Origin: Pseudanabaenaceae cyanobacterium SKYG29
GTDB taxonomy: Bacteria; Cyanobacteriota; Cyanobacteriia; Pseudanabaenales; Pseudanabaenaceae
Length of the DNA stretch: 64,000 nt
Direction: 5' to 3'
NCBI GenBank assembly: GCA_025055675.1
Contig: JANWWT010000002.1
Coordinates: 62,001 to 126,000 of the forward strand
Part shown: piece by piece, positions 18,581 through 27,047 of the stretch
Numbering within the stretch: the stretch's first letter is position 1
Layout: every line of letters begins with the position of its first letter
The notes under the pieces: model-generated
Database searches by the model: none
What the model saw: the letters and a program-made list of their open reading frames with translations, nothing else
What the model was told of the DNA's origin: nothing
Program-made: the position numbers and the translations under genes

Positions 18581-18709
18581 TTAGGCTACACGATCGGTTT
18601 CACCGCTAAAGGGCTGCTCTCCTGTCTTGGGATAGTTATCCTTGGCAGGACCAAAAATACGCATAATCGCATCTTCAATGTAACGGATTAACTGTTGTAA
18701 AGCTTTCAT
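18581..18709 (-). CDS. Small conserved-looking cyanobacterial protein (42 residues)
   Basis: An open frame of 42 codons starting MKALQQLIRYIEDAIMRIFG and ending SGETDRVA. It has a good ribosome site, GGGAGAAGG, immediately upstream, and its stop is one base before the tilS ATG. The N-terminal half is an amphipathic helix and the rest a polar Pro/Gly segment (PAKDNYPKTGEQPF). It resembles small hypothetical proteins I recall from other cyanobacteria, but I know no function. Good start signal, tight spacing and cyanobacterial codon use make it likely to be real. Confidence 0.7.
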   Translation of the reverse strand: MKALQQLIRYIEDAIMRIFGPAKDNYPKTGEQPFSGETDRVA

Positions 18710-18923
18710 ATCCTTCTCCCTACTAAACGCAACTTGTTTAATTCCATTCTACCTATTTTTTAGGTCATCTAGGGACTATTGCGACTTTGATATAATTTGC
18801 ATCATCTGTTAACAATTGCTACAGTAAATTGATAGATTTACCCACTTTCCTACTCCCTTGCCCGACCAAGTAAAATTACAGTGCACTGATTTCATTAACT
18901 TTTGTTACAATAGATTAAGGACT

Positions 18924-20351
18924 ATGAAGGAGACCATGACGACATTTACCCGATCGGACTGGCAAAAAGGCTACAAATCCCAGAGAGGGGAATACGCCTA
19001 CTGGGTGGAGGAGGTGAGGGGTCACATTCCCTTGACAGGTACGCTGTTTCGCAATGGACCTGGATTACTCGATCGGAATGGACAGGCATATGGTCACCCC
19101 TTTGACGGCGATGGGATGGTCTGTCGTTTCACCTTTGTGGAGGGGAAGGTACACTTTTGTAACAAGTTTGTCAGAACGCCGGAATTTTTAGCGGAAGAAA
19201 GGGCAGGTAGGATTTTATATCGGGGTGTATTTGGTACACAAAAACCAGGGGGATGGTGGCAGAATTTCCTAGACCGCAAGTTGAAAAATATTGCCAATAC
19301 CAATGTCATCTATCATGGTGGCAAACTGCTAGCGCTATGGGAGGGAGGGCAGCCCTATCGTCTGAATCCTTACAATTTGGACACGATCGGTGTGGAGAAC
19401 TTCAACGGCGCCCTGGCACCAGGACAGGTCTTTACTGCTCATCCGCGGTTTGACCCTGATACAGGCATACTGTGGGGTTTTGGTGTAGAGCCAGGGTTGA
19501 AGTCCCGCATTCGGGTTTTTACTGTTGACGGCGGGGGTAACTATCAAGAACAATATCAAACTAAGGTGCCCGGTTTTTGTTTTCTCCACGACTTCGCTTA
19601 CACTCCTGAGTATCAGATATTTGCGCAAAATCCTGTCACGTTCGATCCTCTACCTTTTCTCCTAGGCTTCAAGACGGCGGGGATGTGTTTAGAATTAAAG
19701 CCCGATACACCAACAGTGCTACTAGTTTTTGACCGATCGGGTAACTTGCAAACCTATCCTACTGACCCCTGTTTTATCTTCCATCACAGCAACGCTTACA
19801 TAGAGGGGGAAACAATTGTCTTAGATTCTATTTGTTACGCCACCTATCCCAAATTGGAACCCAACATTAACTTTCTGGATGTGGATTTCGATCGGGTTAT
19901 TCCTGGGCAATTGTGGCGGTTTTACATCAATCAAAGGACGGGTAAAGTCAAAAGACAACTGCTCCTTAGTCGTTCCTGTGAATTTCCTAGCGTCCATCCC
20001 CAGTACTTAGGTAAGAAATACCGCTACATCTACATGGGCTGTACAGCTAGGGAAGCAGGTAATGCTCCTCTGCAGGCTATCATCAAATTGGATTTAGAAA
20101 CAGGTACACAGCAAATTCATAACTTCGCCCCCAGGGGTTTTGTCGGTGAGCCTGTATTCATCCCCAATAGTGCCATAGAGAACGACGGCTGGGTGGTGAC
20201 CCTAGTGTTTAATGCGGAAAAAGAACGATCGGAATTAGTCATTTTAGATGCTCGCCACATAGACAGGGAGCCCGTAGCAGTTGTAGGTTTGAAACATCAT
20301 ATTCCCTATGGTTTACACGGCAGTTTCACTAGGGAATTATTTTTGAATTAG
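18924..20351 (+). CDS. Carotenoid oxygenase (apocarotenoid cleavage type)
   Basis: A carotenoid cleavage dioxygenase of the RPE65/ACO family, a seven-bladed propeller using iron held by four histidines. The four appear in VFTAHPRFDP, CFLHDFAYTPEY, FHHSNAYIEG and YGLHGSFTREL. At about 475 residues it matches Synechocystis-type apocarotenoid 15,15'-oxygenase, which makes retinal from apocarotenals; the exact substrate is inferred. The start may be ATG 18924 or ATG 18936; the latter has AAGGAGA just before it. The longer frame from 18858 lacks a ribosome site. Confidence 0.88.
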   Translation: MKETMTTFTRSDWQKGYKSQRGEYAYWVEEVRGHIPLTGTLFRNGPGLLDRNGQAYGHPFDGDGMVCRFTFVEGKVHFCNKFVRTPEFLAEERAGRILYRGVFGTQKPGGWWQNFLDRKLKNIANTNVIYHGGKLLALWEGGQPYRLNPYNLDTIGVENFNGALAPGQVFTAHPRFDPDTGILWGFGVEPGLKSRIRVFTVDGGGNYQEQYQTKVPGFCFLHDFAYTPEYQIFAQNPVTFDPLPFLLGFKTAGMCLELKPDTPTVLLVFDRSGNLQTYPTDPCFIFHHSNAYIEGETIVLDSICYATYPKLEPNINFLDVDFDRVIPGQLWRFYINQRTGKVKRQLLLSRSCEFPSVHPQYLGKKYRYIYMGCTAREAGNAPLQAIIKLDLETGTQQIHNFAPRGFVGEPVFIPNSAIENDGWVVTLVFNAEKERSELVILDARHIDREPVAVVGLKHHIPYGLHGSFTRELFLN

Positions 20352-21222
20352 TCTTTACAGGGGGTAGATTTAAGCTGAGCTGATGTCTACCAACAGTTTA
20401 GTATTTCTGTTGTGCCATGTCGATGATTTTTGTCGAGAGTTGGAATCCTAGTGGCATCAACTCATGCTAAATTCTGGACAAGAGCAAAGATAGAAAACTC
20501 TGTTCCTTCCTATCCCCTAAGGCAATCCAGCAGCTTTGCATCTTGATACAAGACTCAACATGCCTCTAGTGAAAACCACTCAAGTATTGACTCAATTGCT
20601 AGCACTGTCACATAGTAGTCTTGCCATAGACTTTCGGTTTGTGCTCTAGCAACGTACCTCTCTTTCCTAGCAACCTGTCCAATTCCCAGTATCTATTGCA
20701 CAATCTGTACAATACCGCTATGTCCCCACTAGCTCCTGTTGCTAGATAACACTCTCTCTTGCTCTGAATCCATTGTTACTTGCCCTGTACCTCTTAACCC
20801 CTACAATTGTTGTAGTCGGCGCAAAGCAGGAATGGACTTATAGCTAGCAAAGTCTCTATCTGTCACAGCAACCCCTCCGATACATAAATTATAAATGTAG
20901 ACTTAGAGTGTTACTAGTACATTGATAGCACTATGACTAGTAGTGGCGTAGCTATTTATGGGAATGTAGGCGATTGAGGTAGTCTTTAAGAGCAAATGTT
21001 TATCTAATCCTAGCCCATAAACTGAATTATTACCCTAGCTGGAGCGGCAAAATTGTTCTTCCCTGGCACAACTCTACTCTAAACGATCGATGCAGGTCTT
21101 TGTCTTCGCTACCATAACTAAGCTCTGGGCTAGTACAACTCCTAGAAGAACGGCACACGGACCCCATAATAACCCATGAACCTAGAAATAATCTAGGCTT
21201 GTCATAGCTAACTATCTATAAA
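20352..21222. other. Gene-poor stretch between the carotenoid oxygenase and the radical-SAM gene
   Basis: No intact gene is visible in these 870 bases. The middle holds decayed transposase sequence on the minus strand (separate entry). The part after 20905 has further short frame fragments on the same strand, such as one reading KDLHRSFRVELCQGRTILP, which may be earlier parts of the same dead transposase. All frames are broken by stops every few codons. Confidence 0.6.
20521..20905 (-). pseudogene. Decayed DDE-type transposase remnant, copy A
   Basis: Read on the minus strand, a fragment AVTDRDFASYKSIPALRRL is followed by several more stretches interrupted by stops. The DRDFASY string resembles the second catalytic Asp block of IS4-like DDE transposases; the family is a guess. 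A related, colinear stretch at 31797-32113 shares blocks such as tcttgatacaagact (20541-20555) and acttatagctagcaaag (20836-20852) with nearly the same spacing, so both are decayed copies of one element. No terminal repeats were recognised. Confidence 0.5.
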
Positions 21223-21249
21223 TTGGCAATTTTATGCCCCCAGTATAAT
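21223..21249 (+). promoter_or_regulatory. Sigma-70-like promoter for the radical-SAM gene
   Basis: A perfect -10 box TATAAT at 21244-21249 is preceded by TTGGCA at 21223-21228 with a 15-base spacer, slightly short. Transcription would begin near 21256, giving a leader of about 18 bases before ATG 21274. This supports the downstream ATG over the earlier in-frame start at 21223, which lies inside the promoter. Confidence 0.55.
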
Positions 21250-21273
21250 AGGAACAGTCATTTTAGGTTGGCT

Positions 21274-23787
21274 ATGCTCAATCCCCTCATCACTCCTGCA
21301 ATTGTCAAACCAGCTCGCTATTTGGGCAATGAGTATGGCGCAGTGCATAAATCCTGGGACAGTGCTATTGTGCGCTGGTGTCTCACTTACCCAGAGGTGT
21401 ATGAGGTGGGAGCTTCCAACCTGGGTCACATTATTCTCTATAGTATTCTCAATCAGCAGGAGGGGCAGCTGTGCGATCGTTCCTATCTGCCGGGTGCTGA
21501 CTTAATTGCCAAACTACGGGAAACGAACACCCCTCTGTTTGCTGTGGAGTCCCAACGATCGCTCCTGGAGTTTGACATTTTAGGATTTAGCCTCAGCTAT
21601 GAGTTGGGGGCCACCAATATTTTGGAGATGCTGGATTTAGCCCAGATTCCCCTGACCTGGTGGGAACGGAATGACACTAGCTATCCTTTAATTTTTGCGG
21701 GGGGACAGACGGCTACTTCTAACCCTGAACCCTATAGCGATTTCTTTGACTTTTTTGCCCTGGGGGATGGGGAAGATTTACTGCCAGAAATTGGCGAGGT
21801 AGTTAAGGAGTGCAAATTAGCAGCTCGATCGCGGCTGGAAACTCTACTGGCTTTAACAAAAGTGCCAGGGGTGTATGTACCCCAGTTCTATCGGGTGGAG
21901 GCATCTGGTGCTGTAGTGCCCGATCGACCCGATGTGCCTAGACGGATTCGCCGGCGTGTGGCTACTCCCAGACCAGAACACAGCATCGGTTTAGTGCCTC
22001 TAGTGCAGACAGTCCACGATCGGTTGACGATTGAGATTCGGCGGGGTTGTACAAGGGGATGTCGGTTCTGTCAGCCGGGAATGCTCACGCGCCCAGCGCG
22101 GGATGTTGACCCCCAAGCAGTGGTGGAGACAGTGGAGCGGGCAATTAGAGAGACTGGTTACAATGAGTTCTCCCTTTTGTCTTTGTCCTGTTCTGATTAT
22201 CTGTCTTTGCCAGCGGTAGGGATTGAAATTAAGAACCGCTTGCAGAATGAGGGTGTAACTCTTTCCCTCCCCAGTCAGAGAATCGATCGGTTTGATGAAA
22301 ATATTGCCCATATTTTGCGGGGTGAGGGGAGGCAACAGGGTCTCACTTTTGCGCCAGAGGCGGGCACGCAGCGCCTGCGGGATGTGATTAATAAAGACTT
22401 GACGGATGAGGATTTGTTGCGGGGGGTCAAAACTGCCTACGAACAGGGGTGGGACAAAGTCAAACTCTACTTTATGATCGGGCTGCCCACGGAAACAGAT
22501 GGGGATGTGGTAGCCATTGCCCACACGATCGCTTGGCTGCAAAGGGAATGTCGGCAAAAAGGGAGAAAGCCCCTATCAGTGAATGTGACAATTTCCAATT
22601 TTACGCCCAAACCCCACACGCCCTTCCAGTGGCACACAGTGTCTACGGCAGAGTTCATCCACAAGCAAAATTTACTCAAGGAGGAGTTCCGTCGCCTGCG
22701 GGGGGTGAAGGTCAACTATACGGATGTGCGGATTTCAGCGATCGAGGACTTTTTAGGCAGGGGTGATCGGTCGCTGGGCAGGGTGATTTACCAAGCCTGG
22801 CGGTTGGGGGCGGGTATGGATGCTTGGTACGAAAGTATTGACAAGGCTTTTGCCGCTTGGGAGGAGGCAATCAACCAGGCAGGGTTACAGTGGAAATTAC
22901 CAGCAATTCCATTGGATGCTCCTACTCCCTGGGATCACATTGATACGGGGATTAGCAAGGAGTGGCTGCAGAAAGATTATGAGTTGGCATTGGCGGCAAA
23001 AGTAGTGCCCGATTGCTCCTTTAACAGTTGTTATCACTGCGGGGTCTGTGGACCCAAATTTGGTCACAATATTGTCATTCCGCCACCCCCCATTCCTGCC
23101 TACGAACCACCGATCGATCGCTCCCAGATGCCCAAGGTGCAGCGTTTGCGCCTGACGTTTGGCAAGTTGGGTAAGATGGCTCTCATTTCCCATCTCGATT
23201 TGGTGAGGTTTTTGGAGCGGGCAGCGCGACGGGCAGGGATTCCTTTTGCTTTGACAGGGGGCTTCCACCCTATGCCCCGTATTGAAATTGCCAATGCTCT
23301 GTCTCTAGGCTACACGAGTACGGGGGAAGTGGCGGATTTTGAGCTAATTGAGTACATGAGTCCCCAGGAGTTCTATCAGCGCTTGCAAGCCCAGTTGCCA
23401 GAGGAAATGCCCATCTACGATGTCAGTGAAATTCCTTTGTCTGCTCCCTCGGCGGCTATGGGGTTGAGACGGGCTGTCTATACCCTCACTCTGCAAGGGG
23501 CAGCAGCGGAAGTACTGGCACAAGCGATCGCCCAGGTGCTTACCTCCCCTTCTATCTCTATGGAAAAGACCAACAAGAAGCAGCAGACCCAAACGATCGA
23601 TTTACGTCCTCTGTTGTTTGACCTGCGCCTAGTCAGCTCTGATCCCCTGCAGGTGCAGTATGAAGGTAGTCTTGTAGCAAATGGTACCACTCTCAAACCT
23701 GATTACGTTTTGTATATGCTCCAGCAATTCTGTACCTCTCCTCTCACTCTGCTCCAGGTAAGGCGCGATCGGTTAGTTTTTGCCTAG
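21274..23787 (+). CDS. Radical SAM protein with B12-binding-like region and DUF2344 domain
   Basis: A protein of 837 residues in the TIGR03960 family with a C-terminal DUF2344/TIGR03936 domain. The N-terminal third resembles the cobalamin-binding-like domain (LGHIILYSILN, FDILGFSLSYELGATNILEML). The radical-SAM cluster motif C-x3-C-x2-C is RRGCTRGCRFCQPG. A cysteine group CYHCGVCGPKFGHN separates it from the C-terminal domain with LISHLDLVRFLERA and GGFHPMPRIEIA. The family is widespread and linked to RNA modification in some genomes, but the reaction is not known to me. ATG 21274 is chosen because a TATAAT promoter lies directly upstream. Confidence 0.88.
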   Translation: MLNPLITPAIVKPARYLGNEYGAVHKSWDSAIVRWCLTYPEVYEVGASNLGHIILYSILNQQEGQLCDRSYLPGADLIAKLRETNTPLFAVESQRSLLEFDILGFSLSYELGATNILEMLDLAQIPLTWWERNDTSYPLIFAGGQTATSNPEPYSDFFDFFALGDGEDLLPEIGEVVKECKLAARSRLETLLALTKVPGVYVPQFYRVEASGAVVPDRPDVPRRIRRRVATPRPEHSIGLVPLVQTVHDRLTIEIRRGCTRGCRFCQPGMLTRPARDVDPQAVVETVERAIRETGYNEFSLLSLSCSDYLSLPAVGIEIKNRLQNEGVTLSLPSQRIDRFDENIAHILRGEGRQQGLTFAPEAGTQRLRDVINKDLTDEDLLRGVKTAYEQGWDKVKLYFMIGLPTETDGDVVAIAHTIAWLQRECRQKGRKPLSVNVTISNFTPKPHTPFQWHTVSTAEFIHKQNLLKEEFRRLRGVKVNYTDVRISAIEDFLGRGDRSLGRVIYQAWRLGAGMDAWYESIDKAFAAWEEAINQAGLQWKLPAIPLDAPTPWDHIDTGISKEWLQKDYELALAAKVVPDCSFNSCYHCGVCGPKFGHNIVIPPPPIPAYEPPIDRSQMPKVQRLRLTFGKLGKMALISHLDLVRFLERAARRAGIPFALTGGFHPMPRIEIANALSLGYTSTGEVADFELIEYMSPQEFYQRLQAQLPEEMPIYDVSEIPLSAPSAAMGLRRAVYTLTLQGAAAEVLAQAIAQVLTSPSISMEKTNKKQQTQTIDLRPLLFDLRLVSSDPLQVQYEGSLVANGTTLKPDYVLYMLQQFCTSPLTLLQVRRDRLVFA

Positions 23788-23799
23788 GCTCTTGCCAAG

Positions 23800-25677
23800 T
23801 CAAGGGGAAGTTTTCCAGAGCAATAAACCCATCGCCAATAGCAACCCCACCAAAATTGTCAGGGCGTACTGCTGCGATCGTCCCGTCACAGTGTATTTTA
23901 GGGTTTCCCCCGTAAACACAGAGGCTATGCCCAAAAAGTTGACTAAGCCATCCACTACAAACCGATCGAGCCAGCCTACTAAGCGCGACCCCTGACCCAC
24001 AACAAACACGGCTGTACTGCGATAGATTGCCTGTACATAAAGGTCATTTGCCAACAAGTTTTGGATTGATTTCCAGACCAAGGAGACTGGCGGGGGCGGC
24101 AAAGTTACTGTAGCACCAGGGGCATAGATATGCCAGACGTAAATTTTGCCACTCCAGAGCAACCCGATCGTGCCTGAGGTTACGAGCAAAGCAATTTCCA
24201 ACCAGGGGTTATGTAGTTGAGGGGGGTAGAGTCCCCACTGCCAGACCAAGATAGGGGCGAGGAGATTCACAATAGTCAAGGACACCGTGGGCACAGCCGC
24301 TAACCAGAGCACCTCAGGGACACGGCGTGTTTTGGGCTGGGGCTTGCCGAGGAATACCAAACTAAACACCCGCATCAAGCCAAAGGCAGTAATCCCATTT
24401 ACTGCTAAACCCACCGCCACTAACACAGGGGCACTGAGCCACAAGCTGTCCACATAATTTAACAGTGTCCAAAATGTCCCTAGGGGTAGGAGACCCACGG
24501 CAGACAAACTGCCAACAGCAAACCCCATCGCTGTAGCGGGCATGCGCAGACCAATACCCCCCATTTCTGTCAAATCCTGGGTCATGGTGGTCATCATAAT
24601 CCCCCCCGTACTCGTAAACAGGAGGGCTTTTGCCACAGCATGGGTCAGGAGAAATGCCAATGCCACTTCCGTATGTTCCGTCCCCACCGCAATAAACACT
24701 AAACCCAAATGGGCACTGGTAAGGTGGGACAACGCCCGTTTAATATCAATTTGGGCGATCGACACCAAAGCTGCCCCCACCGCCGTAATCGTCCCTAAAA
24801 CTAAGAGAGCATCCAGCGCGATCGGGCTAATGGCTAGGACGGGGGTCAACTTAATCAGGACATAGGCTCCACAAGCCACCACCACTGAGTTACGCAACAC
24901 AGAAGCGGGGTTAGGACCCTCCATCGCCTCATCTAGCCATAGGTGTAAAGGGAACTGGGCACATTTACCCACGGGACCTGCGATCAAAGCAATACCCAAC
25001 AAATTTGCCCATAGCGGATGGGATTCCGCCCACAGCACCGTATCAGGGGAAGCTGCCCACGCTGCTAGGTCAGAAAAATGCAAACTATCTGTCAAGGTGG
25101 AAAGCCCAATCAAACCCATGAGTAGAACTAAATCCCCTACCCGCTTTGTCCAAAAGGCATCCCGTGCTGCCGTTACCACTAAAGGCTGAGCATACCAAAA
25201 CCCTACCAGCAGATAGGTAGAGAGGGTGAGCATCTCCAGCAGCCCATAGCTGAGGAAAAAGGAATCACTCATGGCAATCCCTGTCATCGCCGACTCGAAA
25301 AATCCCATCAAGGCATAAAAGCGTGCCAGGGACCAGTCCATCTCCAGGGACGCTAGACCATAGAGCTGGGATAGAAAGCTGATCAACCCAATCAGAAAAG
25401 CTGCCCCCGTCGTCGTGGGCGAAATATCCAAAGTCAGAGTCAAACTAAAATCGCCAATTTCCAGCCAGCGATACTCGATCGGATTCGGCGGTGCCTGCCC
25501 CAGGAAAATAACCAAGCTATGGGCAAGGGCCAAGAAAGTCGCCACTAAATTCAAATAGGCAGCGGGTCTCTGGCCCGTTCTCTGCACGAACCCCAACGAC
25601 CAGGGTAAAGTTGCCACTGCCCCCAGCAGCCCATACAAAGGGATCAACCACACCCAGTCCCGCAAGATATCCACCAT
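23800..25677 (-). CDS. ndhF4: NDH-1 subunit NdhF4 (CO2-uptake complex)
   Basis: A proton-pumping antiporter-like subunit of NDH-1 with about 14 spans and 625 residues. The core has MSDSFFLSYGLLEMLTLSTY, the LHLWLDEAMEGPNPASVLRNS block and HAVAKALLFTS, typical of NdhF3/NdhF4 of the CO2-hydrating complexes instead of respiratory NdhF1. I favour NdhF4 because the gene is divergent from ccmK, the arrangement known from Nostoc-type genomes. NdhF4 normally works with NdhD4 and CupB; neither gene follows here, since the next gene is the convergent radical-SAM gene 12 bases away. Confidence 0.8.
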   Translation of the reverse strand: MVDILRDWVWLIPLYGLLGAVATLPWSLGFVQRTGQRPAAYLNLVATFLALAHSLVIFLGQAPPNPIEYRWLEIGDFSLTLTLDISPTTTGAAFLIGLISFLSQLYGLASLEMDWSLARFYALMGFFESAMTGIAMSDSFFLSYGLLEMLTLSTYLLVGFWYAQPLVVTAARDAFWTKRVGDLVLLMGLIGLSTLTDSLHFSDLAAWAASPDTVLWAESHPLWANLLGIALIAGPVGKCAQFPLHLWLDEAMEGPNPASVLRNSVVVACGAYVLIKLTPVLAISPIALDALLVLGTITAVGAALVSIAQIDIKRALSHLTSAHLGLVFIAVGTEHTEVALAFLLTHAVAKALLFTSTGGIMMTTMTQDLTEMGGIGLRMPATAMGFAVGSLSAVGLLPLGTFWTLLNYVDSLWLSAPVLVAVGLAVNGITAFGLMRVFSLVFLGKPQPKTRRVPEVLWLAAVPTVSLTIVNLLAPILVWQWGLYPPQLHNPWLEIALLVTSGTIGLLWSGKIYVWHIYAPGATVTLPPPPVSLVWKSIQNLLANDLYVQAIYRSTAVFVVGQGSRLVGWLDRFVVDGLVNFLGIASVFTGETLKYTVTGRSQQYALTILVGLLLAMGLLLWKTSP

Positions 25678-25981
25678 TCTTAGCTCCTACCTATAAGTTC
25701 TTACTATCTATGCAATTTGAAAACATCATTAGCTCTTATATTGATCATAGACACCCCTAAATAATATGCTTAGACTAAGTTCACCTCGACCTAAAATGGA
25801 CTTTATAGCAAACCCCGTAGATAGGGGATCAATCTATCGCAAAATGGGGATAAACTATAAACCAGCCTAAAAGTAGTAGGTGAATTTTTAGGTTAGTCAT
25901 TCGGTGAGGCTCACGATCCGAAGTATTTATACCTAGCTATTTTGCGATTGATTAAGTAAATTGTAGGGTGATTAGTAAACT
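25678..25981. promoter_or_regulatory. Divergent regulatory region between ndhF4 and ccmK2
   Basis: A 304-base AT-rich spacer serves two divergent inorganic-carbon genes. It holds an inverted repeat TAGAT-N9-ATCTA at 25818-25836, a size and T-rich/A-rich symmetry that could bind a LysR-type regulator of the CcmR/CmpR kind. I found no exact copy of the TCAATG-N10-ATCAAT motif reported for NdhR. Several AT-rich -10-like boxes are present but I cannot pick one. No open frame of note lies inside. Confidence 0.45.
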
Positions 25982-26290
25982 ATGCCTATTGCCGTCGGAA
26001 TGATTGAAACCAGAGGTTTCCCTGCTGTAGTGGAGGCAGCGGATGCCATGGTGAAAGCTGCGCGAGTGACCCTCGTGGGCTACGAGAAAATTGGCAGCGG
26101 TCGTGTCACAGTAATTGTCAGGGGTGATGTCTCGGAGGTACAGGCATCGATCGCGGCGGGAGTAGAGTCGGCGCGGCGAGTAAATGGGGGAGAAGTTCTC
26201 TCTACCCATATTATTGCCCGTCCCCACGAAAACTTGGAGTACGTATTGCCCATTCGCTATACCAAAGAAGTGGAGCAATTTTCCTTTTAG
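25982..26290 (+). CDS. ccmK2: Carboxysome shell hexamer protein CcmK2
   Basis: A single bacterial-microcompartment domain of 102 residues beginning [19 protein letters not shown]. The pore-region KIGSGRV and the edge-lysine segment DAMVKAARV are intact. It forms the hexagonal facets of the beta-carboxysome shell and admits bicarbonate. The short C terminus (EVEQFSF) matches CcmK2, while the next gene has the longer CcmK1 tail. It is the first gene of the operon and has no strong ribosome site; its leader is AT-rich. Confidence 0.95.
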   Translation: MPIAVGMIETRGFPAVVEAADAMVKAARVTLVGYEKIGSGRVTVIVRGDVSEVQASIAAGVESARRVNGGEVLSTHIIARPHENLEYVLPIRYTKEVEQFSF

Positions 26291-26294
26291 GGCT

Positions 26295-26310
26295 GTGAGT
26301 AACGGCTCAC
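26295..26310 (+). terminator. Small hairpin between ccmK2 and ccmK1
   Basis: Inverted repeat GTGAG-TAACGG-CTCAC directly after the ccmK2 stop, followed by TTTCTGTT. The T-run is broken, so it is weak as a terminator. It may lower read-through or protect the ccmK2 end of a processed transcript. The functional reading is inference. Confidence 0.35.
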
Positions 26311-26395
26311 TTTCTGTTAAGAGATATGGGTTAGTTGCCCAGTACTTGGCAAAATGTTTATTAGGTTTGTGTGTTGATTTAGTAGGAGGAAAACA

Positions 26396-26737
26396 ATGGC
26401 AATTGCAGTTGGTATGATTGAAACTTTGGGCTTTCCTGCTGTAGTGGAAGCTGCCGATGCGATGGTAAAAGCGGCGCGGGTGACGCTTGTAGGTTATGAG
26501 AAGATCGGGAGTGGGCGCGTCACCGTAATTGTGCGGGGGGATGTGTCAGAGGTACAAGCTTCTGTAGCAGCGGGGACAGAGTCAGTCAAGCGGGTGAATG
26601 GTGGTCAGGTGCTTTCTACTCACATCATTGCCCGTCCCCATGAAAACCTGGAGTATGTGTTGCCTATCCGTTATACCGAGGAAGTGGAGCAGTTCCGCGA
26701 CAATGTCAATGCTATTCGCCCCATGAACCGTCCGTAG
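26396..26737 (+). CDS. ccmK1: Carboxysome shell hexamer protein CcmK1
   Basis: A second bacterial-microcompartment-domain protein of 113 residues, starting [19 protein letters not shown] and nearly identical to CcmK2 over the domain. It has an extra C-terminal tail, [19 protein letters not shown], as in CcmK1 of Synechocystis. Shell hexamers of CcmK1 and CcmK2 assemble into the carboxysome facets. The AGGAGG ribosome site 6 bases upstream is much stronger than that of ccmK2. The ccmL ATG begins one base after its stop. Confidence 0.95.
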   Translation: MAIAVGMIETLGFPAVVEAADAMVKAARVTLVGYEKIGSGRVTVIVRGDVSEVQASVAAGTESVKRVNGGQVLSTHIIARPHENLEYVLPIRYTEEVEQFRDNVNAIRPMNRP

Positions 26738-26738
26738 T

Positions 26739-27041
26739 ATGCGGATTGCCAAAGCGATCGGTACGGTGGTCAGTACCCAGAAAGAGCCTACCCTAGCGGG
26801 GACGAAGTTTCTCCTAGTGCAGTTTATCGATGAGAAGGGGGAACTTACCAATCACTACGAAGTGGCAGCAGACACTGTGGGGGCGGGGATCGAAGAGTGG
26901 GTCCTAGTCAGCCTCGGCAGTGGTGCCAGACAGATACGGGATGGGGAAAACCGCCCGATCGATGCGGCAGTGGTAGCAATCATTGACACAGTCACGATCG
27001 GCAATCAATTTCTTTACAACAAGCGCTTACAATCGCGGTAG
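26739..27041 (+). CDS. ccmL: Carboxysome vertex pentamer protein CcmL
   Basis: A CcmL/EutN-type protein of 100 residues, starting MRIAKAIGTVVSTQKEPTLA. The conserved KFLLVQFIDEKG, DTVGAGIEEWVLVSLGSGAR and DAAVVAIIDTV blocks are present. It forms pentamers that close the vertices of the icosahedral shell. It follows ccmK1 and ccmM starts 6 bases after its stop, so the operon is tightly packed. Confidence 0.96.
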   Translation: MRIAKAIGTVVSTQKEPTLAGTKFLLVQFIDEKGELTNHYEVAADTVGAGIEEWVLVSLGSGARQIRDGENRPIDAAVVAIIDTVTIGNQFLYNKRLQSR

Positions 27042-27047
27042 GAAGTT

